A stretch of 64,000 nt of DNA from Paraphysomonas bandaiensis (Eukaryota; Chrysophyceae). Positions 11,367 through 22,269 of this stretch are shown in pieces. The position numbers and the translations under genes were made by a program. The DNA lies in the NCBI GenBank assembly GCA_965644295.1, contig CBFFRP010000354.1, forward strand, positions 184,981 to 248,980. The letters are read 5' to 3'. Position 1 is the stretch's first letter. Every line of letters starts with the position of its first letter. Below the pieces are notes generated by a model, which searched no databases, had not been told where the DNA came from, and saw nothing but the letters and a program-made list of their open reading frames with translations.

Positions 11367-11789
11367 TTAATTAGTAGATATTAGAGATATGAGCTGCAAG
11401 CATGCAGTGTGAGTATATATAGGAGACTATATATAAATATTGATCTTCTTTGAAAGATCTGTCGAACAACAGCACAGTCGTGTATAGTATGCAGCATCCC
11501 ACCACATCATGGTCGAAGGAAGACTCGTATAGAACATACACACAGCAAACTCTTATAGGAACTCTATTGACACCTACGTACACAATAGCAAGAAAAAAAA
11601 ACATACTGAAATGCATGAAAAAAAAAATCTGTAGACAATAAAAAATCAGCAGAATATACTGTGGACGATAGGCTGCTGTGCCAGTGTAGATGTAGCAAAT
11701 ATAACACAGTCACAGTCACAGTGAGAGTGAGCGAAAACAGTTCAATTTTAAGTATTGAAAAACTCTCATAGGTTCTGCTTGTTTCAAGC
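11367..11789. promoter_or_regulatory. Divergent intergenic region between kinase and orphan gene
   Basis: About 420 bp separate the two start codons, so both genes must be driven from here. It is AT-rich with several TATATA stretches on both strands (for example about 11415-11430) and a short CACAGTCACAGTCACAG direct repeat near 11706-11722. No single element can be named as the promoter. Confidence 0.35.
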
Positions 11790-12334
11790 ATGGAGAGTGG
11801 CCATTCTGCGCCAGTGTTAGCTCAAATAGATTTGACCGCAGGTTGGAATTTCAATGTCGAGGAATTTGCGTCGGGCCTGATTCCTATATACCCTTGTCAT
11901 ATATACCCTTTATTTCAGGTAAAAACACGGTGTATTTGGAGTATAGTTGCTGTTTATATTGTAAAGTGCATAGATTATTCGAGATTTATGCATAAAGGAT
12001 GAATACTGTGAGGCTAACATCCTCGATGGACAACGGTGGGGATTTGACAGATATGTGATCCAAGCCACCCTAAGTGATAGCGAATTCTGCCGTGTTCTGC
12101 TGCCTGTGTATCTCGATGAGATGCTTGATATCCAACGGTGATGTGATGTATAATTGATTCCTGTGGTAACGGTGAAATACGGTATAGATTCGAGAACATG
12201 GTGGCATGCTGTGGGTCGTCGGAAATCTACTTGACAATACTGTCACCAGAAAGTATAATGTGAGTGTGATGACGGAACTTCTCTGTGTCACTGATGAAAC
12301 TTTTAGTTACCAAAAGGCGGAGATATCATTATAG
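11790..12334 (+). CDS. Small conserved-looking protein of unknown function (130 aa)
   Basis: I do not recognise this family. Four exons (11790-11918, 11974-12137, 12188-12259, 12307-12334) join in phase through introns of 55, 50 and 47 nt, exactly the size class of neighbouring genes. That is the main evidence that it is real. The product starts MESGHSAPVLAQIDL and contains GWNFNVEEFASGLIPIYPCH, then DGQRWGFDRYVIQATLSD and VYLDEMLDIQRFENM. It ends ESIIYQKAEISL. It has no TM segment or signal peptide and looks like a compact soluble domain of mixed secondary structure. The last exon codes only nine amino acids. It could be a subunit of a larger complex, but nothing in the sequence shows which. 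Confidence 0.7.
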
Positions 12335-12930
12335 TATTCTGTGTTTGATTCCTTTCTATTCTAGCTCTGACTCAACCCGAGGAATCAGGAGAAGTATAGA
12401 CAGTATTTTAACAATTAAATGAGAGTTGAAAAGGCTATACAGATATTATATCCACTGATCTGTATATGCTGTATCGTTACATCTGCCTCTATTGGACCAC
12501 TTCTTTACCAGAGGATGTGAAACTCATACCACCAGAATAACTTCTGATTAATAGTCTCATGATTTCATAATAGTAAAATATTATACCTGCAAACATGATG
12601 TATCACTTTGAGTTGAGTTGAGATGGAATTTCACAGTGAGAAAATCAGTTTTATATCTACTAGGCAGGGAACAATATACTGTCGAGTATATGGGTTGTTC
12701 ACCGGCGGCGTAAAATTCTAACAATGTTGTTGCTGTTCAGCTAGCTCGCAATCGATACACTATAGTATAATATAATAACTACTACATACCAAATGATTCC
12801 TAATTAATATAGCCATTGATCATGGAAAAGCAGTAGGTAGTCTTTGCTTGTGCTTGCCGGCGTAGTGGTGGGTTTGGCTATCATGTGATCTTAATGGAAT
12901 ATCATTGCATGATCTTAATTCTTGGGATCT
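12335..12930. other. Intergenic, nothing supported
   Basis: AT-rich; no ORF chain, RNA or repeat landmark seen. Confidence 0.4.
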
Positions 12931-13183
12931 ATTATTGGACCTAGTCAAATTGGTGTAATTTCCTAGTCACCCCAAAATTGGTGTAAAAACCTAGTCAAGC
13001 GGTTGAAAACCCTAGTCATTTAATAATTCATATTTTTAGTTTACAATGACTAGATGTTTATGCTATTCACCTAGTCAAAAAGTTGACTAGGTTGAGTCAT
13101 TTATTCTATATTGTACAATATACTATTCCACCAAAAATAGCGTGACTAGATAATTCAACCAATTTGACTAGGTTGAATAATAT
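12931..13183. mobile_element. CCTAGTCAA-type inverted-repeat element
   Basis: The left end 'attattggacctagtcaaattgg' is the inverse of the right end 'ccaatttgactaggttgaataata' near 13158-13182. Between them the words CCTAGTCA or TGACTAG recur several times, spaced about 20-25 bp. There is no ORF. Related sequence occurs at 3330, 53400-53833 and 59338-59400. It is most simply a MITE or other foldback element of about 250 bp. Confidence 0.6.
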
Positions 13184-13194
13184 TTCCCTTAATT

Positions 13195-13660
13195 CTTCCC
13201 TCAACAAAGTCAGACTCGCACCTTTTCGTGGTGTTCTAGGGGATAAGTACCAAAGAGATTCTCTCTGGGAAACTAACGTGAGCCGCAAACATAGTCAGTA
13301 AATATTGTTCTGTCTACTCATAGCGGAATGCTTGTGTGGTACAAGGGACACCAATTAGTGTCACTTGTGTAGACGTCTTTGGGCCCTGACGAATAAACAG
13401 GCATCCGGGACAGGGTAACCGGGGTATTGGGCTGCCTGCTGAAGTCAAGCATCCGGGATGTTCACCTTAAGTGGTCGCACCTTGGTGCTTGCGGCGACGC
13501 ACAAGCAGCTTCCGTAGCGTTAAATAGTAGGATAAAAAAAGTGTGTACTGATTAGTTACAGGTAGAGGTCTAACTAGTTCGTCTAGTATTCATCTAGCTA
13601 CTAAGTTGGTGCAGGTTTTTAACGCCTATTGCTAATAATAAGACTTTCAATATATCTTAA
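13195..13660 (-). mobile_element. Short inverted-repeat element, minus-oriented copy
   Basis: Reading left to right, this is the reverse of the 8899 element. It runs through 'aacaaagtcagactcgcacc', 'ggataagtacc', 'gtgtagacgtctttgggccc', 'ctgcctgctgaagtcaagcatccggg' and the hairpin GCACCTTGGTGCTTGCGG. It ends 'aacgcctattgctaataataagactttca', the family terminus. Confidence 0.65.
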
Positions 13661-14189
13661 TTCTTAATGGTGCTAAAATTTTGCAACAGTATAGTACGTT
13701 GACCTGATAGAAGCACTTTTTAAAACGATATCTATCTGTAGTAAGTGCAGTAAATTTTTCTTTAACCAAGAGAAGAAATCATGCAACACATTACCTAGAA
13801 AGAATGATAAGGAGGTAGAAACTACAGTTTCATCTTTTATGTTGCGTATTGATGTATGATATGTTATATATTATGCAATTAAAGTAATTTAACAGTAAAT
13901 ACTATACAATAGACAACAGGTAAAACCAACACGTAGTTGTAGATGTGGAATATAATTACAAAGAAAGTAAACTTAATCATTCCGCCAGCTCTATTTACGT
14001 CCAACTTATATATACTGCAGTCGGCGGCGCCCCGAGATTCTATATATTCTACGCCTCCGCCTCGCACCATCTCACTTTCCCTCGGAACACTATCCTCCAA
14101 TCTACATGACTCTGCCCTCCCTTAAACGCCGTGGACCCCTACCGCACCTATTGAGACTGAAGGATTACACATCCGTGGGATGCTCTCAC
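13661..14189. other. Repeat-derived AT-rich stretch
   Basis: Part of this (about 13850-13990, 'atatattatgcaattaaagt' onward) is similar to 34685-34790, the sequence inserted in the right arm of the large inverted repeat. No gene is supported. Confidence 0.4.
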
Positions 14190-14640
14190 ACTTAAGTGAG
14201 GACTCAAATCCTAAAGTCAGCAGATGTCAGGTATATCAACTTTGTGCTTGCTCACTGCGTTTGCTTTGACTGATAAAGCGAAAGCGGTCGCACCTTGGTG
14301 CTTGCGGTGACACACAAGCAGCTTTCGTACCGCTAAATAGTAAGATATCAGAGAAAAGCACCGACTCAAAAGCGCCTACTGCTAATAATAAGACATTCAC
14401 TGCTCTTTGAGCCTTGACCAATAAACAGACCACCTGCTGAAGTCATGCACACGGGCTAGTTCACCTTAAGGAGAGAGAGCAAAGTGGTCTCACTTTGGTG
14501 CTTGGTGACGCACAAACAACTTTCGTAGTAGCGCAAAATAGTATCAGAATTAAGCAGTAGTGAGCTAAATTGTTTGCTACATTAGTTCTGACACGTACAC
14601 GCCTATTGCTAATAATCAGACATTCACCACCACTTTAGTA
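14190..14640 (-). mobile_element. Two truncated minus-oriented copies of the short inverted-repeat element
   Basis: Two successive copies of the hairpin core occur (14290-14315 'gcaccttggtgcttgcggtgac' and 14490-14515 'tcactttggtgcttggtgacg'). Each is followed by a family terminus ('ctgctaataataagacattcact' near 14378, 'attgctaataatcagacattca' near 14605). The right end of the second copy is complete. Confidence 0.6.
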
Positions 14641-15132
14641 CCTGATGATGTCTATATAAGATATAGGATTGACTGGTGAACGTATATGTTACTGAGAACA
14701 GATGCTTACTAGATGCTAGAGGAATATGATGTTAAGATCAATATCATTCATTATTCTTTATTGGGCTTACGTTGTGTACAACATAACAAGTGTAGAGAAA
14801 GGTTAACTTCAGAGTAAAGTCCAATTCCTGATACTTTACTGCATTACAAGCAAACCCCTTCTTTACAATTGGGAATCCTGTTAATAGGTTTTGTGCTTTG
14901 TTAGAACCTTCCATTACTTTTACATCAGGGTCAAAAATAAAGCATATATAAAGTCGACGGAAACGAAACAAAGATAATAAATAATCATAGCCCATCATGA
15001 CAACTATCGATAGTTATCAATGCGACGACCAAGGTTTTTAGACAGTACGCTGCATCAAAGTAAGCTTAGAAAAAGTTAAGTAAACCTCTAAACAAACTGG
15101 AGAATCCGATGATAACATTTTAATAAAACTTA
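14641..15132. other. Repeat-like intergenic stretch
   Basis: The stretch 14650-14830 shares segments with 34110-34170 and 34800-34865 ('gttaacttcag..aagtccaattc', 'gagaacagatg'), so it is a dispersed repeat. A minus-strand open stretch of 84 codons (14744-14998) has no recognisable domain. Confidence 0.35.
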
Positions 15133-16398
15133 TCAGCTAGCTTCAACATTTTCTGCGGCAATGTAGGTGGAGCAAGCGGGTGGTCCATTTAGGAACGCAA
15201 CGCACACGGATATGTCATCGCTGGAGCTTTCTTCCTCTAAGTATCGACTCCTCGCTTCGATAACAAGGCTACAATACGTAATTTACACAATTAACTTAAG
15301 TGATGCGCACAGAGGTTCCCTACTTGGTTGAAGCTGTAGACGGTTCGGTGCTTTCGAGGGCGATTTCCACAGCCTCCTGACAGCTAATGAACTTCCAGAG
15401 CCCATATGTGGCAACAATCAATACGCAATCTCTCTCCAAGTCAAAGGTACGGGAGGTGAATTCAAGGGTAGACGATACCCCTGCAGAGTGAATGACGTCG
15501 TCACAGAGCGAACGTGACATTCCAAGTCCCGGGGCATCGAAATTAGCCAGCCATACTCGTGAAGGTCCCCAATTCCCTGAACTGTTCGAGACCCGGAACA
15601 CCCGACCACCGGCTGCACATATCCGTTTAAATTCATCAGGTTGTTCAGGGGTATGGTCCGTTGATAAACTTTTAGCTATAACTCTTCCCGTACTCAGTCT
15701 ACTGCCTAAAACAACTCTTGAATTCCCGATGTTACTAACTAGTATTTGATTGCCACGTATCAAAGCCATACACAGTGTTGTACCACTGAAACGACTATCA
15801 ATGTTTGGCTGGCAACGGACAGCGAACTCCACAGATTGCACTACATCCCGAATAGCACTCTGGGGATCAGACACGTACTTTGTGTGCTTAAACAAACTCG
15901 ACTGTATGCCCTCACTTATGAACTAAATAATGACAATTGATTTACAATAGTACGAAAATCGCAAACACACCTGTGCGATATGTTCGCCATAAACTCCGTG
16001 ACCATCCAAGCACATGAGTAACAGACTTCGTGTTTGCGAATCTTCCAACATCAGTAGACGATCCTGATTACTCCTTCCGGTGTCCCTAGGTCCTACATCG
16101 ATAGGGAACAAAGAAATGAGCTGAAAGAGGTTAATGTGACACTAGACCTGTTCCACATATGGAGTTTCCAGAGTAAGAATCAACAGGAAAATTTTTCTCT
16201 GTAAAAACCTGCAAATTCATTTATTTATACTATAGTTATTAAAGTAATGAAATGAACATTTTTAACCGCAAGTGGAGACTGTGGGCAGATGGTGTCATCT
16301 TCCCGTTTACGCTTCTGCAGGCGCCTACTATCAATGATAGCTGTACAAGCCCCTTTATTAGACCTTTGTGTACCCGACTCTTGTTGTGTGTTGGTCAT
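15133..16398 (-). CDS. PP2C-family serine/threonine phosphatase, metal-site Asp substituted
   Basis: The exons on the minus strand are 16398-16231 (tentative first exon), 16120-15971, 15922-15324 and 15268-15133; introns two and three are 48 and 55 nt. The product is about 350 aa. PP2C motifs in order are GRSNQDRLL, CLDGHGVYGEHIAQF, the DSRFSGTTL strand, STDHTPEQPDEFKRI, GGRVFRV, GPSRVWLANFDAPGLGMSRS and, in the last exon, SSSDDISVCVAFL. The block that normally reads (A/S)-(S/C)-D-G-(L/V/I)-W reads VATYGLWKF here: the metal-coordinating Asp is Tyr (codon 15404-15406). The MSRSxGD block reads MSRSLCDD. It may be a pseudophosphatase or regulator. The C-terminal exon was found by splicing out a 55-nt intron after STASTK. 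The first exon rests only on phase and a 110-nt intron length. Confidence 0.82.
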
Positions 16399-16866
16399 CT
16401 GTCGTATGGACTTATGTACATCTGCAGTACATTCAGTGATTCAATAAGCACATGATCTTGGTGGATATTCTGTCATGATGTAGACACGGAAATTATTCAA
16501 CCCGATATTTTGACATCACGATTCTAAAAAGTGCAAAATCTCCAAATACACACCACCCCAGTCTGTACTTTCTTTATAAAGAAGTAGTTATAAGGTCAGT
16601 TTTGACAACCTGGCTACATAAAAAATCCTAGTTTTTCATCCAGATATCTATCTTTCCATGCTTGGCCGTTAATCTTGTCTTGAAAACCATTTTCGGATTT
16701 TTTTTACTTTCTGTAAAATGTGGAAGGTACCGTACTCAAGCCCGCACCATAATGGTGTGGAACTATATAAGTGGTGATGATGAGTGACCAGTGGTATGTA
16801 TGGTGTTGCTGGTGAGTAATAGATCCAGGGAGGTGGGTGTTGAAGGAGGAGCTCTCTCATCACAGC

Positions 16867-17841
16867 ATGGTATCATACATACAGAACATAATAACAGCGA
16901 GAACATATCATAGTAGCATGGAATCAACTACCACGGAATCAACTACCACGGAATCAACTACCACGGAATCAACTACCACAGGGGGCATTAGAAAAGTCGG
17001 TGATGGGGAAACCAAAAATCGTAACTCCTCTGCGTTAGCTCAGTTTGCGAAGTACTTGGAGATGCGGTTCGACGGGAAGAAGAGGTATAAGGAACTCATA
17101 GACAGTGATATAAATGTAGAACTATTTCAATGTTTCGGTGGCTTTTTGATCGATCACGCCGTCCATGGAACAACGAAGAAGCCTTTGACCCTAGGTACTG
17201 CTTGGCAGTATTTGTCAGACACGAAGACTGCGCTGACGAAGCGATTTAAAAGAAATGAGTTATTAAGCAGCTCCAATGAGCTGTGGTACAAAGATGTGAG
17301 AGCGGCAGTATCAAAGCATATTATCAAGCGGTGTATCGCACAAGGAGTGCGTATATCAGAGAAAACAAGTCCAGTGGGGAAAGAACTAATGAAGCGCATA
17401 GGTGAATACATTATACATCGGGCATCTGATTTCTCCGGTAAGTGGACATACTTCACATATCTATGATTTACTGTATACCCTATGGTAGACAACGTCAACA
17501 AACAGAAAAAACTAAATCGAGTATTGACTAAAGGACTCGGCCTATTGTACGATGACGAGAAACGTTTTCTTGATGAGCCGAAACCCTGTATGGCAAGTCA
17601 GTCTACTTCGTACAGAGAATGGAAGAGTAATTTAAAATGCATAGCTGAAAAGGTTGAATTGCGTGTTATTGTTGATTTATTTGGTCAGGAAAATTACGAC
17701 AAGTTTCACCCCAAAAAAAAAGCCTCTAAGAAATACATAAACAGTATATATGATGCAATGAGTGCACGAAGGGACAGTGATGGTAACATTATTCCAAGGA
17801 CAAAGAAAAGGAAACTTCAGTCTGATGTTAGTAATCTGTAG
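16867..17841 (+). CDS. Hypothetical protein, possibly tyrosine-recombinase-like (crypton-like) helical domain
   Basis: Two exons, 16867-17437 and 17489-17841, are separated by a 51-nt intron and give 307 aa. The N-terminus has four tandem copies of a 15-nt repeat (residue unit ESTTT). A helical region follows with ALAQFAKYL, a YKELIDSDINVELFQCFGGF segment and LTLGTAWQYLSDTKTALTKR, a layout like the core-binding domain of crypton and other eukaryotic tyrosine recombinases. No catalytic R...HxxR...Y set is visible, so either this is only the DNA-binding part or the resemblance is general. The C-terminus is lysine-rich (KKKASKKY, RTKKRKL), nuclear-localisation-like. The last codons lie inside the first unit of a tandem array that continues downstream. 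The gene is likely real; the function is unproven. Confidence 0.55.
16920..16979 (+). repeat. 15-bp coding tandem repeat x4
   Basis: The unit gaatcaactaccacg is repeated four times, the last with one change. It encodes ESTTT repeats at the start of the 16867 gene. Confidence 0.9.
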
Positions 17842-18340
17842 AATGCCAATATATGTATTCATTTATAACCACTCCATCAACTTTTTATAATGTACCCTTA
17901 TAATTAATGATTCATTAGTAATTGGAATACATCGTATCATTATTTACAGAGCATACAACAGTATAATCAACCATTACAGCGTTCAGCATTTTATTATTCG
18001 ACACAGTCTGATGTTAGTAATCTGTAGAATGCCTATATGTATTCATTTATAACCACTCCATCAACTTTTTATAATGTACCCTTATAATTAATGATTCATT
18101 AGTAATTGGAATACATCGTATCATTATTTACAGAGCATACAACAGTATAATCAACCATTACAGCGTGCAGCATTTTATTATTCGACACAGTCTGATGTTA
18201 GTAATCTGTAGAATGCCTATATGTATTCATTTATAACCACTCCATCAACTTTTTATACTGTACCCTTATAATTAATGATTCATTAGTAATTGGAATACAT
18301 CGTATCATTATTTACAGAGCATACAACAGTATAATCAACC
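17821..18340. repeat. Tandem repeat, ~185-bp unit, about 2.8 copies
   Basis: The unit starts 'tctgatgttagtaatctgtagaatgcc' at 17821, 18007 and 18191, so periods are 186 and 184 bp. The copies differ at only a few sites, so the array is recent. The first copy supplies the last codons and stop of the 16867 gene; the later copies repeat that coding end. Confidence 0.9.
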
Positions 18341-18745
18341 ATCACAGCGTTCAGCATTTTATTATTCCACACCGTTCAGAATTCTTATCACATACAGCCA
18401 TACTGCATACCCTTACACAACATGACACATATTCACTGCAAGATGGAACAGGGGCAGCCGGGCGCTTGTGTCGCTTAGGCATCCCTCTTGCACCGGTAAG
18501 TATAAACGTCATTGCGCCTACAACAGCATAATAAACCATCACAGCCTTCAGCATTTTATTATTCCACACCGTTCAGAATTCTTATCACATACAGCCATAC
18601 TGCATACCCTTACACAACATGACACATATTCACTGCAAGATGGTACAGGGGCAGCCGGGCGCTTGTGTCGCTTAGGCATCCCTCTTGCACCGGTAAGTAT
18701 AAACGTCATTGCGCCTACAACAGCATAATAAACCATGACAACATT
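18341..18745. repeat. Tandem repeat, 197-bp unit, about 2 copies
   Basis: The unit starts 'atcacagc.ttcagcat' at 18341 and 18538, and a third start at 18735 is quickly lost. It shares its first part with the 185-bp array and adds a segment with 'ggcagccgggcgcttgtgtcgc' and 'cttgcaccggtaagtataaacg'. Confidence 0.85.
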
Positions 18746-19469
18746 CAGCATATCATATACCATCACACAACATAGTGCATGCATGATATACAGCCTTCTA
18801 TTCCTTCAAATGTACCACTTCTCATCTCTCTACATACCTGACACTTTAAATAGGATGATGGGAGCATGATGCTCCCACCTGGAATTCAATCATTGATATC
18901 CATATCAAATCACTTCATACCATAATATACAGCCCTTCACAGTTCCTCTCCATACAGCCTTATAAACCTCGTCCAGTAACTGCATATCTCATCTCACAGT
19001 TTCATGAAATAAGATGGTAGCAACATGTTATCACCTATCATTCAAGCACTCATTAACGTGTATCTGCTGCATATGGCTGCCTCGTCATATTACTATATAC
19101 ATATACTCGATGCATGTGATATGATGCACTATGCTATGATGCACTCTGCTGATTGGATCACTCGATGGGCGCACTTGCTGTGCGGCCTTTGTGTAAAAAC
19201 AAGGGTGCGGGATCCCGCACCTGCGGTGCGGGCTAAATAATTTTTCCACAAAAACGTTGTAATAGTGTACTGTACTTCTCTGTTAATGTAGATTGCATCA
19301 TTTATAAAGGAAGCACAGATCAGTACAGGACCAACACTGACACGCAAAAGTGTGAACACTGCGTAGTTACTTGGTGAGTATCCAAAGATGAATAAAAGTT
19401 ATTAGAGCCATTACTGCTTATAACCCTTCAGAGTGAAAATCAGTCTCAACTACATTTTCGACGTAGCCG
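18746..19469. other. Intergenic with a GC-rich perfect palindrome
   Basis: Mostly AT-rich with scattered 'catatc/ catacc' words and no coding signal. At 19205-19220 the sequence gtgcgggatcccgcac is a perfect 16-bp palindrome, followed by a further gtgcggg copy. A stem-loop could form there. Confidence 0.45.
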
Positions 19470-22269
19470 ATGTCTATTGCCGAGCTTAGTCCAGGGGACA
19501 AGTTGAGTCTGAAAGGGAAAATCTTTGAGCTTCAGAAAAAGTTGAATTTATTAGATGTGGAGCAACAAAATACTGAAGATTATAGTTTCAGGCCTGAGAT
19601 CACTTCCTATCAACTACCACAACGACAGAGTGGCTTTATAGATAATATGGAGAAGTCCGAACGAAATAGAAAGGTTTGTGTTATGTGAACACATAATAGG
19701 TGTTGATAAGCTCTCTCAGGAAAGGTTCGAATCTTTGAAAGAAATGGTCAAACTTGAAACCAGTATAGACTGTACTTTCTCTCCAGAAATTAATAATTCG
19801 AGTAAAGTTAGAAAATCTGAGAAGCCAGCTCATTTGCGATTGTATGAAAAAGGAAAAGAATATAAAGCGGGCTTGGAGAAAAAGAAGAAGGTATTTACCT
19901 TACATGTTCACAATCGCCGCTTACGTTGGTGTTAGTTGTACACCAAGTATGATGCGAATGGTCGACGTCTCTTTCATCCGCAAAGCCTATCCCGGAAACC
20001 GCGGTCTGCTGAGGGAAACATGCAAGTTGAAGAATATTTATACCGCGATGCCCAGGTAAATGCTATATTTGTACGTATGCTTCACGCCGTAATAGTACTT
20101 GTAGGATCGCGCAGAGAGGAGGGAGATTACCATAGAAGAGGAGAAAAAGCAGCAAGAACAATTTGCTACAGAGAAGAAGATGAATAAAAAGAGCGAAGCA
20201 TTAGTAAAGCGAAGAAATGTGTGTAGTAGCGATATATGTATAGATATAAATGTATTAACAAGTAAATACAGGAAAGGCTTGCCAGATTTGTGTTTGACCT
20301 TTTATTACATCCTGAACACATTGATAAAGATTCATCTGACACTGGAGGAGAAGGGGGTACAGAACCCGAAAAAATACATCTTAGTCACCTCCAGACTTTG
20401 ATCGAGACTATACAAACTCGAATTCGAGCACTTGAGACGAAATGTAATGTCCCCATGAGATTTCCGAAGACCGTCATTACAGCAGCAAAAGATCAGTATG
20501 CACTATCTCAAAGAATATGGCAATGTTTAGACCCGACTGAGGTAAAATTAGTTTACCATGATATCTATGTAACCACGATTTTTAAAATGATGACATTTCA
20601 GAGTGGCGAAGTCGGTGTGGATGAGTTCTTGGGTGTTTGCATGCCAATACTGATGACAAGAGGGGGTAGTGTCGCCAACACCCTAGTTTCTTCGAGCTGT
20701 GTCCGAGATTTAGACACCTCGTTGACGAAACAAACGGATTCCACGCTCATATTTCAGTTTCTCGTGTGCGTACATGCATTTGCTTTTGTATGTCACTAGT
20801 ATAATTGGATATGTTATAGAGCTGTACAGACTCACTCGTCCGACCTCTCCGGGACTCCTGCTTCTCCTGGTACGCATAGCTCAAAGAATATGAAACCAGT
20901 GGCTTCATGTATGTCGTGAGTTTATTTTATAGATTGCGCTGACACCCCTTTAGCTCCACGACGAGGAAAGTGCGCTTCCACGGAACCCCCTACCCACAGA
21001 CAGACCACCGTCAGTGCGCGCGATCGGGTCGAAAAATACAACAGAACGCTTTCAGAAAGAGAGCGCGCCACCTCTCTGCGAATGGAACAACTCAAGAACT
21101 CTCTGTACGAGGAGGAAATGAAGGAGTGCACATTTCGCCCCCACATTACTACCACGGCGGAAAGATGTGGAGGTGTGCCATATCCACAGGAAAGAAAGAG
21201 TGCGACTGCTGACTCTGATGATTGGTCAGAAGAGGATATGTCGCGTAGAACTTCAGGTAGTGTATATGATCGTCTGTACTCTCAGAAAGACAAAGTTCCG
21301 AAGAGCATTGCGAAGATGAAGCATCGTCCGCTGGAAGAGAGAGAAATGGATGGGTGCACATTTACCCCTCATATGTATCGTCCCCCTGCTGCACCAAATT
21401 CAGGTACAGAAATGACTTCCCCGTCCAGCGGCAAGCGGAAGAAGAATGTTAGTTCTCTAGGGAACTTGATGATGTCGCTGGCTGGAGGTGAAAGTCAGGC
21501 ATCAGTACCGCCGCCACCTGCGCCAAAAGGCTTCTCAGAAAGCGTAATGAGGTACATGATCACGACCTCACCACTGTATTTCATAGGTGACATTATTGCA
21601 GGATACGAAATGCACTGGAGAGAAGGAAGCAGAAAGAAAAAGAGGATGAGGAGTTTTTTGCAGTAAACGACGCTAGCTATGAACGTAATCGTCAAAAGCT
21701 TGCGGAGAAAGGATGCCAACCTTTTCGGTATAAACTTTGAAAGTATAGTATGTCTGTGATGTATTCTTTAGATTACGCACTGAGGAACGACAAGCGGAAA
21801 AGATAAAAGCAATGTCAGCAAAGTCTCATATCTCTATTGACCAAGGCGCAGAAACTGCAGCTAGCTCCCGCACTGGTAGCATGAAAGGATATGTGCGAAG
21901 AGACAACGGTGAAATTAAACCCGTAAGGTAAAATTTGGAATATTAGAACTATGGTATCTTACGGCTGCAATGTACAGACTATATGTGGAAATTAAACTAG
22001 GCGGGGGGGTTAAGGGCTCCCATATAGCTGTTGCTGACAATGACGTTCCCTCTGAGTTGGCTAGGGCATTTTGTCGGATATATTCTCTGGATGCAGGAGC
22101 TGAAAAGATATTGACAGAAGTTGTAACAGCCAATATGATAGAGGGCGATATTCCCATTGGGCCTTCTTCTGTTCAGCCTGCTGCACAGGAAGATGGTCGG
22201 CTACAGATACAAGTCGACGATGATAGATCAGATAAATCAAACCCTCTCGATGGAAGAGATCTTGGATAA
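19470..22269 (+). CDS. Large CTF-x-P repeat protein with C-terminal conserved domain, 11 exons
   Basis: The exons are 19470-19673, 19720-19890, 19936-20055, 20105-20218, 20272-20541, 20602-20765, 20820-20908, 20954-21551, 21602-21727, 21772-21927 and 21978-22269. All junctions are in phase, introns are 44-60 nt, and the product is 767 aa. The signature is a recurring short block: YSFRPEIT, CTFSPEIN, CTFRPHI and CTFTPHM. These alternate with coiled or charged segments (RLYEKGKEYKAGLEKKKK, LYTKYDANGRRLFHPQS, VEEYLYRDAQ). A central helical region ends in an EF-hand-like SGEVGVDEFLGVC. The C-terminal LYVEIKLGGG...HIAVADNDVPSEL...FCRIYSLD domain follows. Such proteins occur in flagellate protists and are often linked to cilia or basal bodies, but I cannot name this one. 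Exons 6-8 are the least certain junctions. Confidence 0.75.

Noticed and set aside
14744-14998. Minus-strand open frame of 84 codons
   Set aside because: Lies in a dispersed repeat; no domain recognised.
17821-18745. CRISPR-like array
   Set aside because: Units are contiguous, about 185-197 bp, without spacers, in a eukaryotic genome; it is an ordinary tandem array.
18351-18784. Two near-identical minus-strand frames in the 197-bp array
   Set aside because: They are the same repeat unit read twice; no start context or domain.
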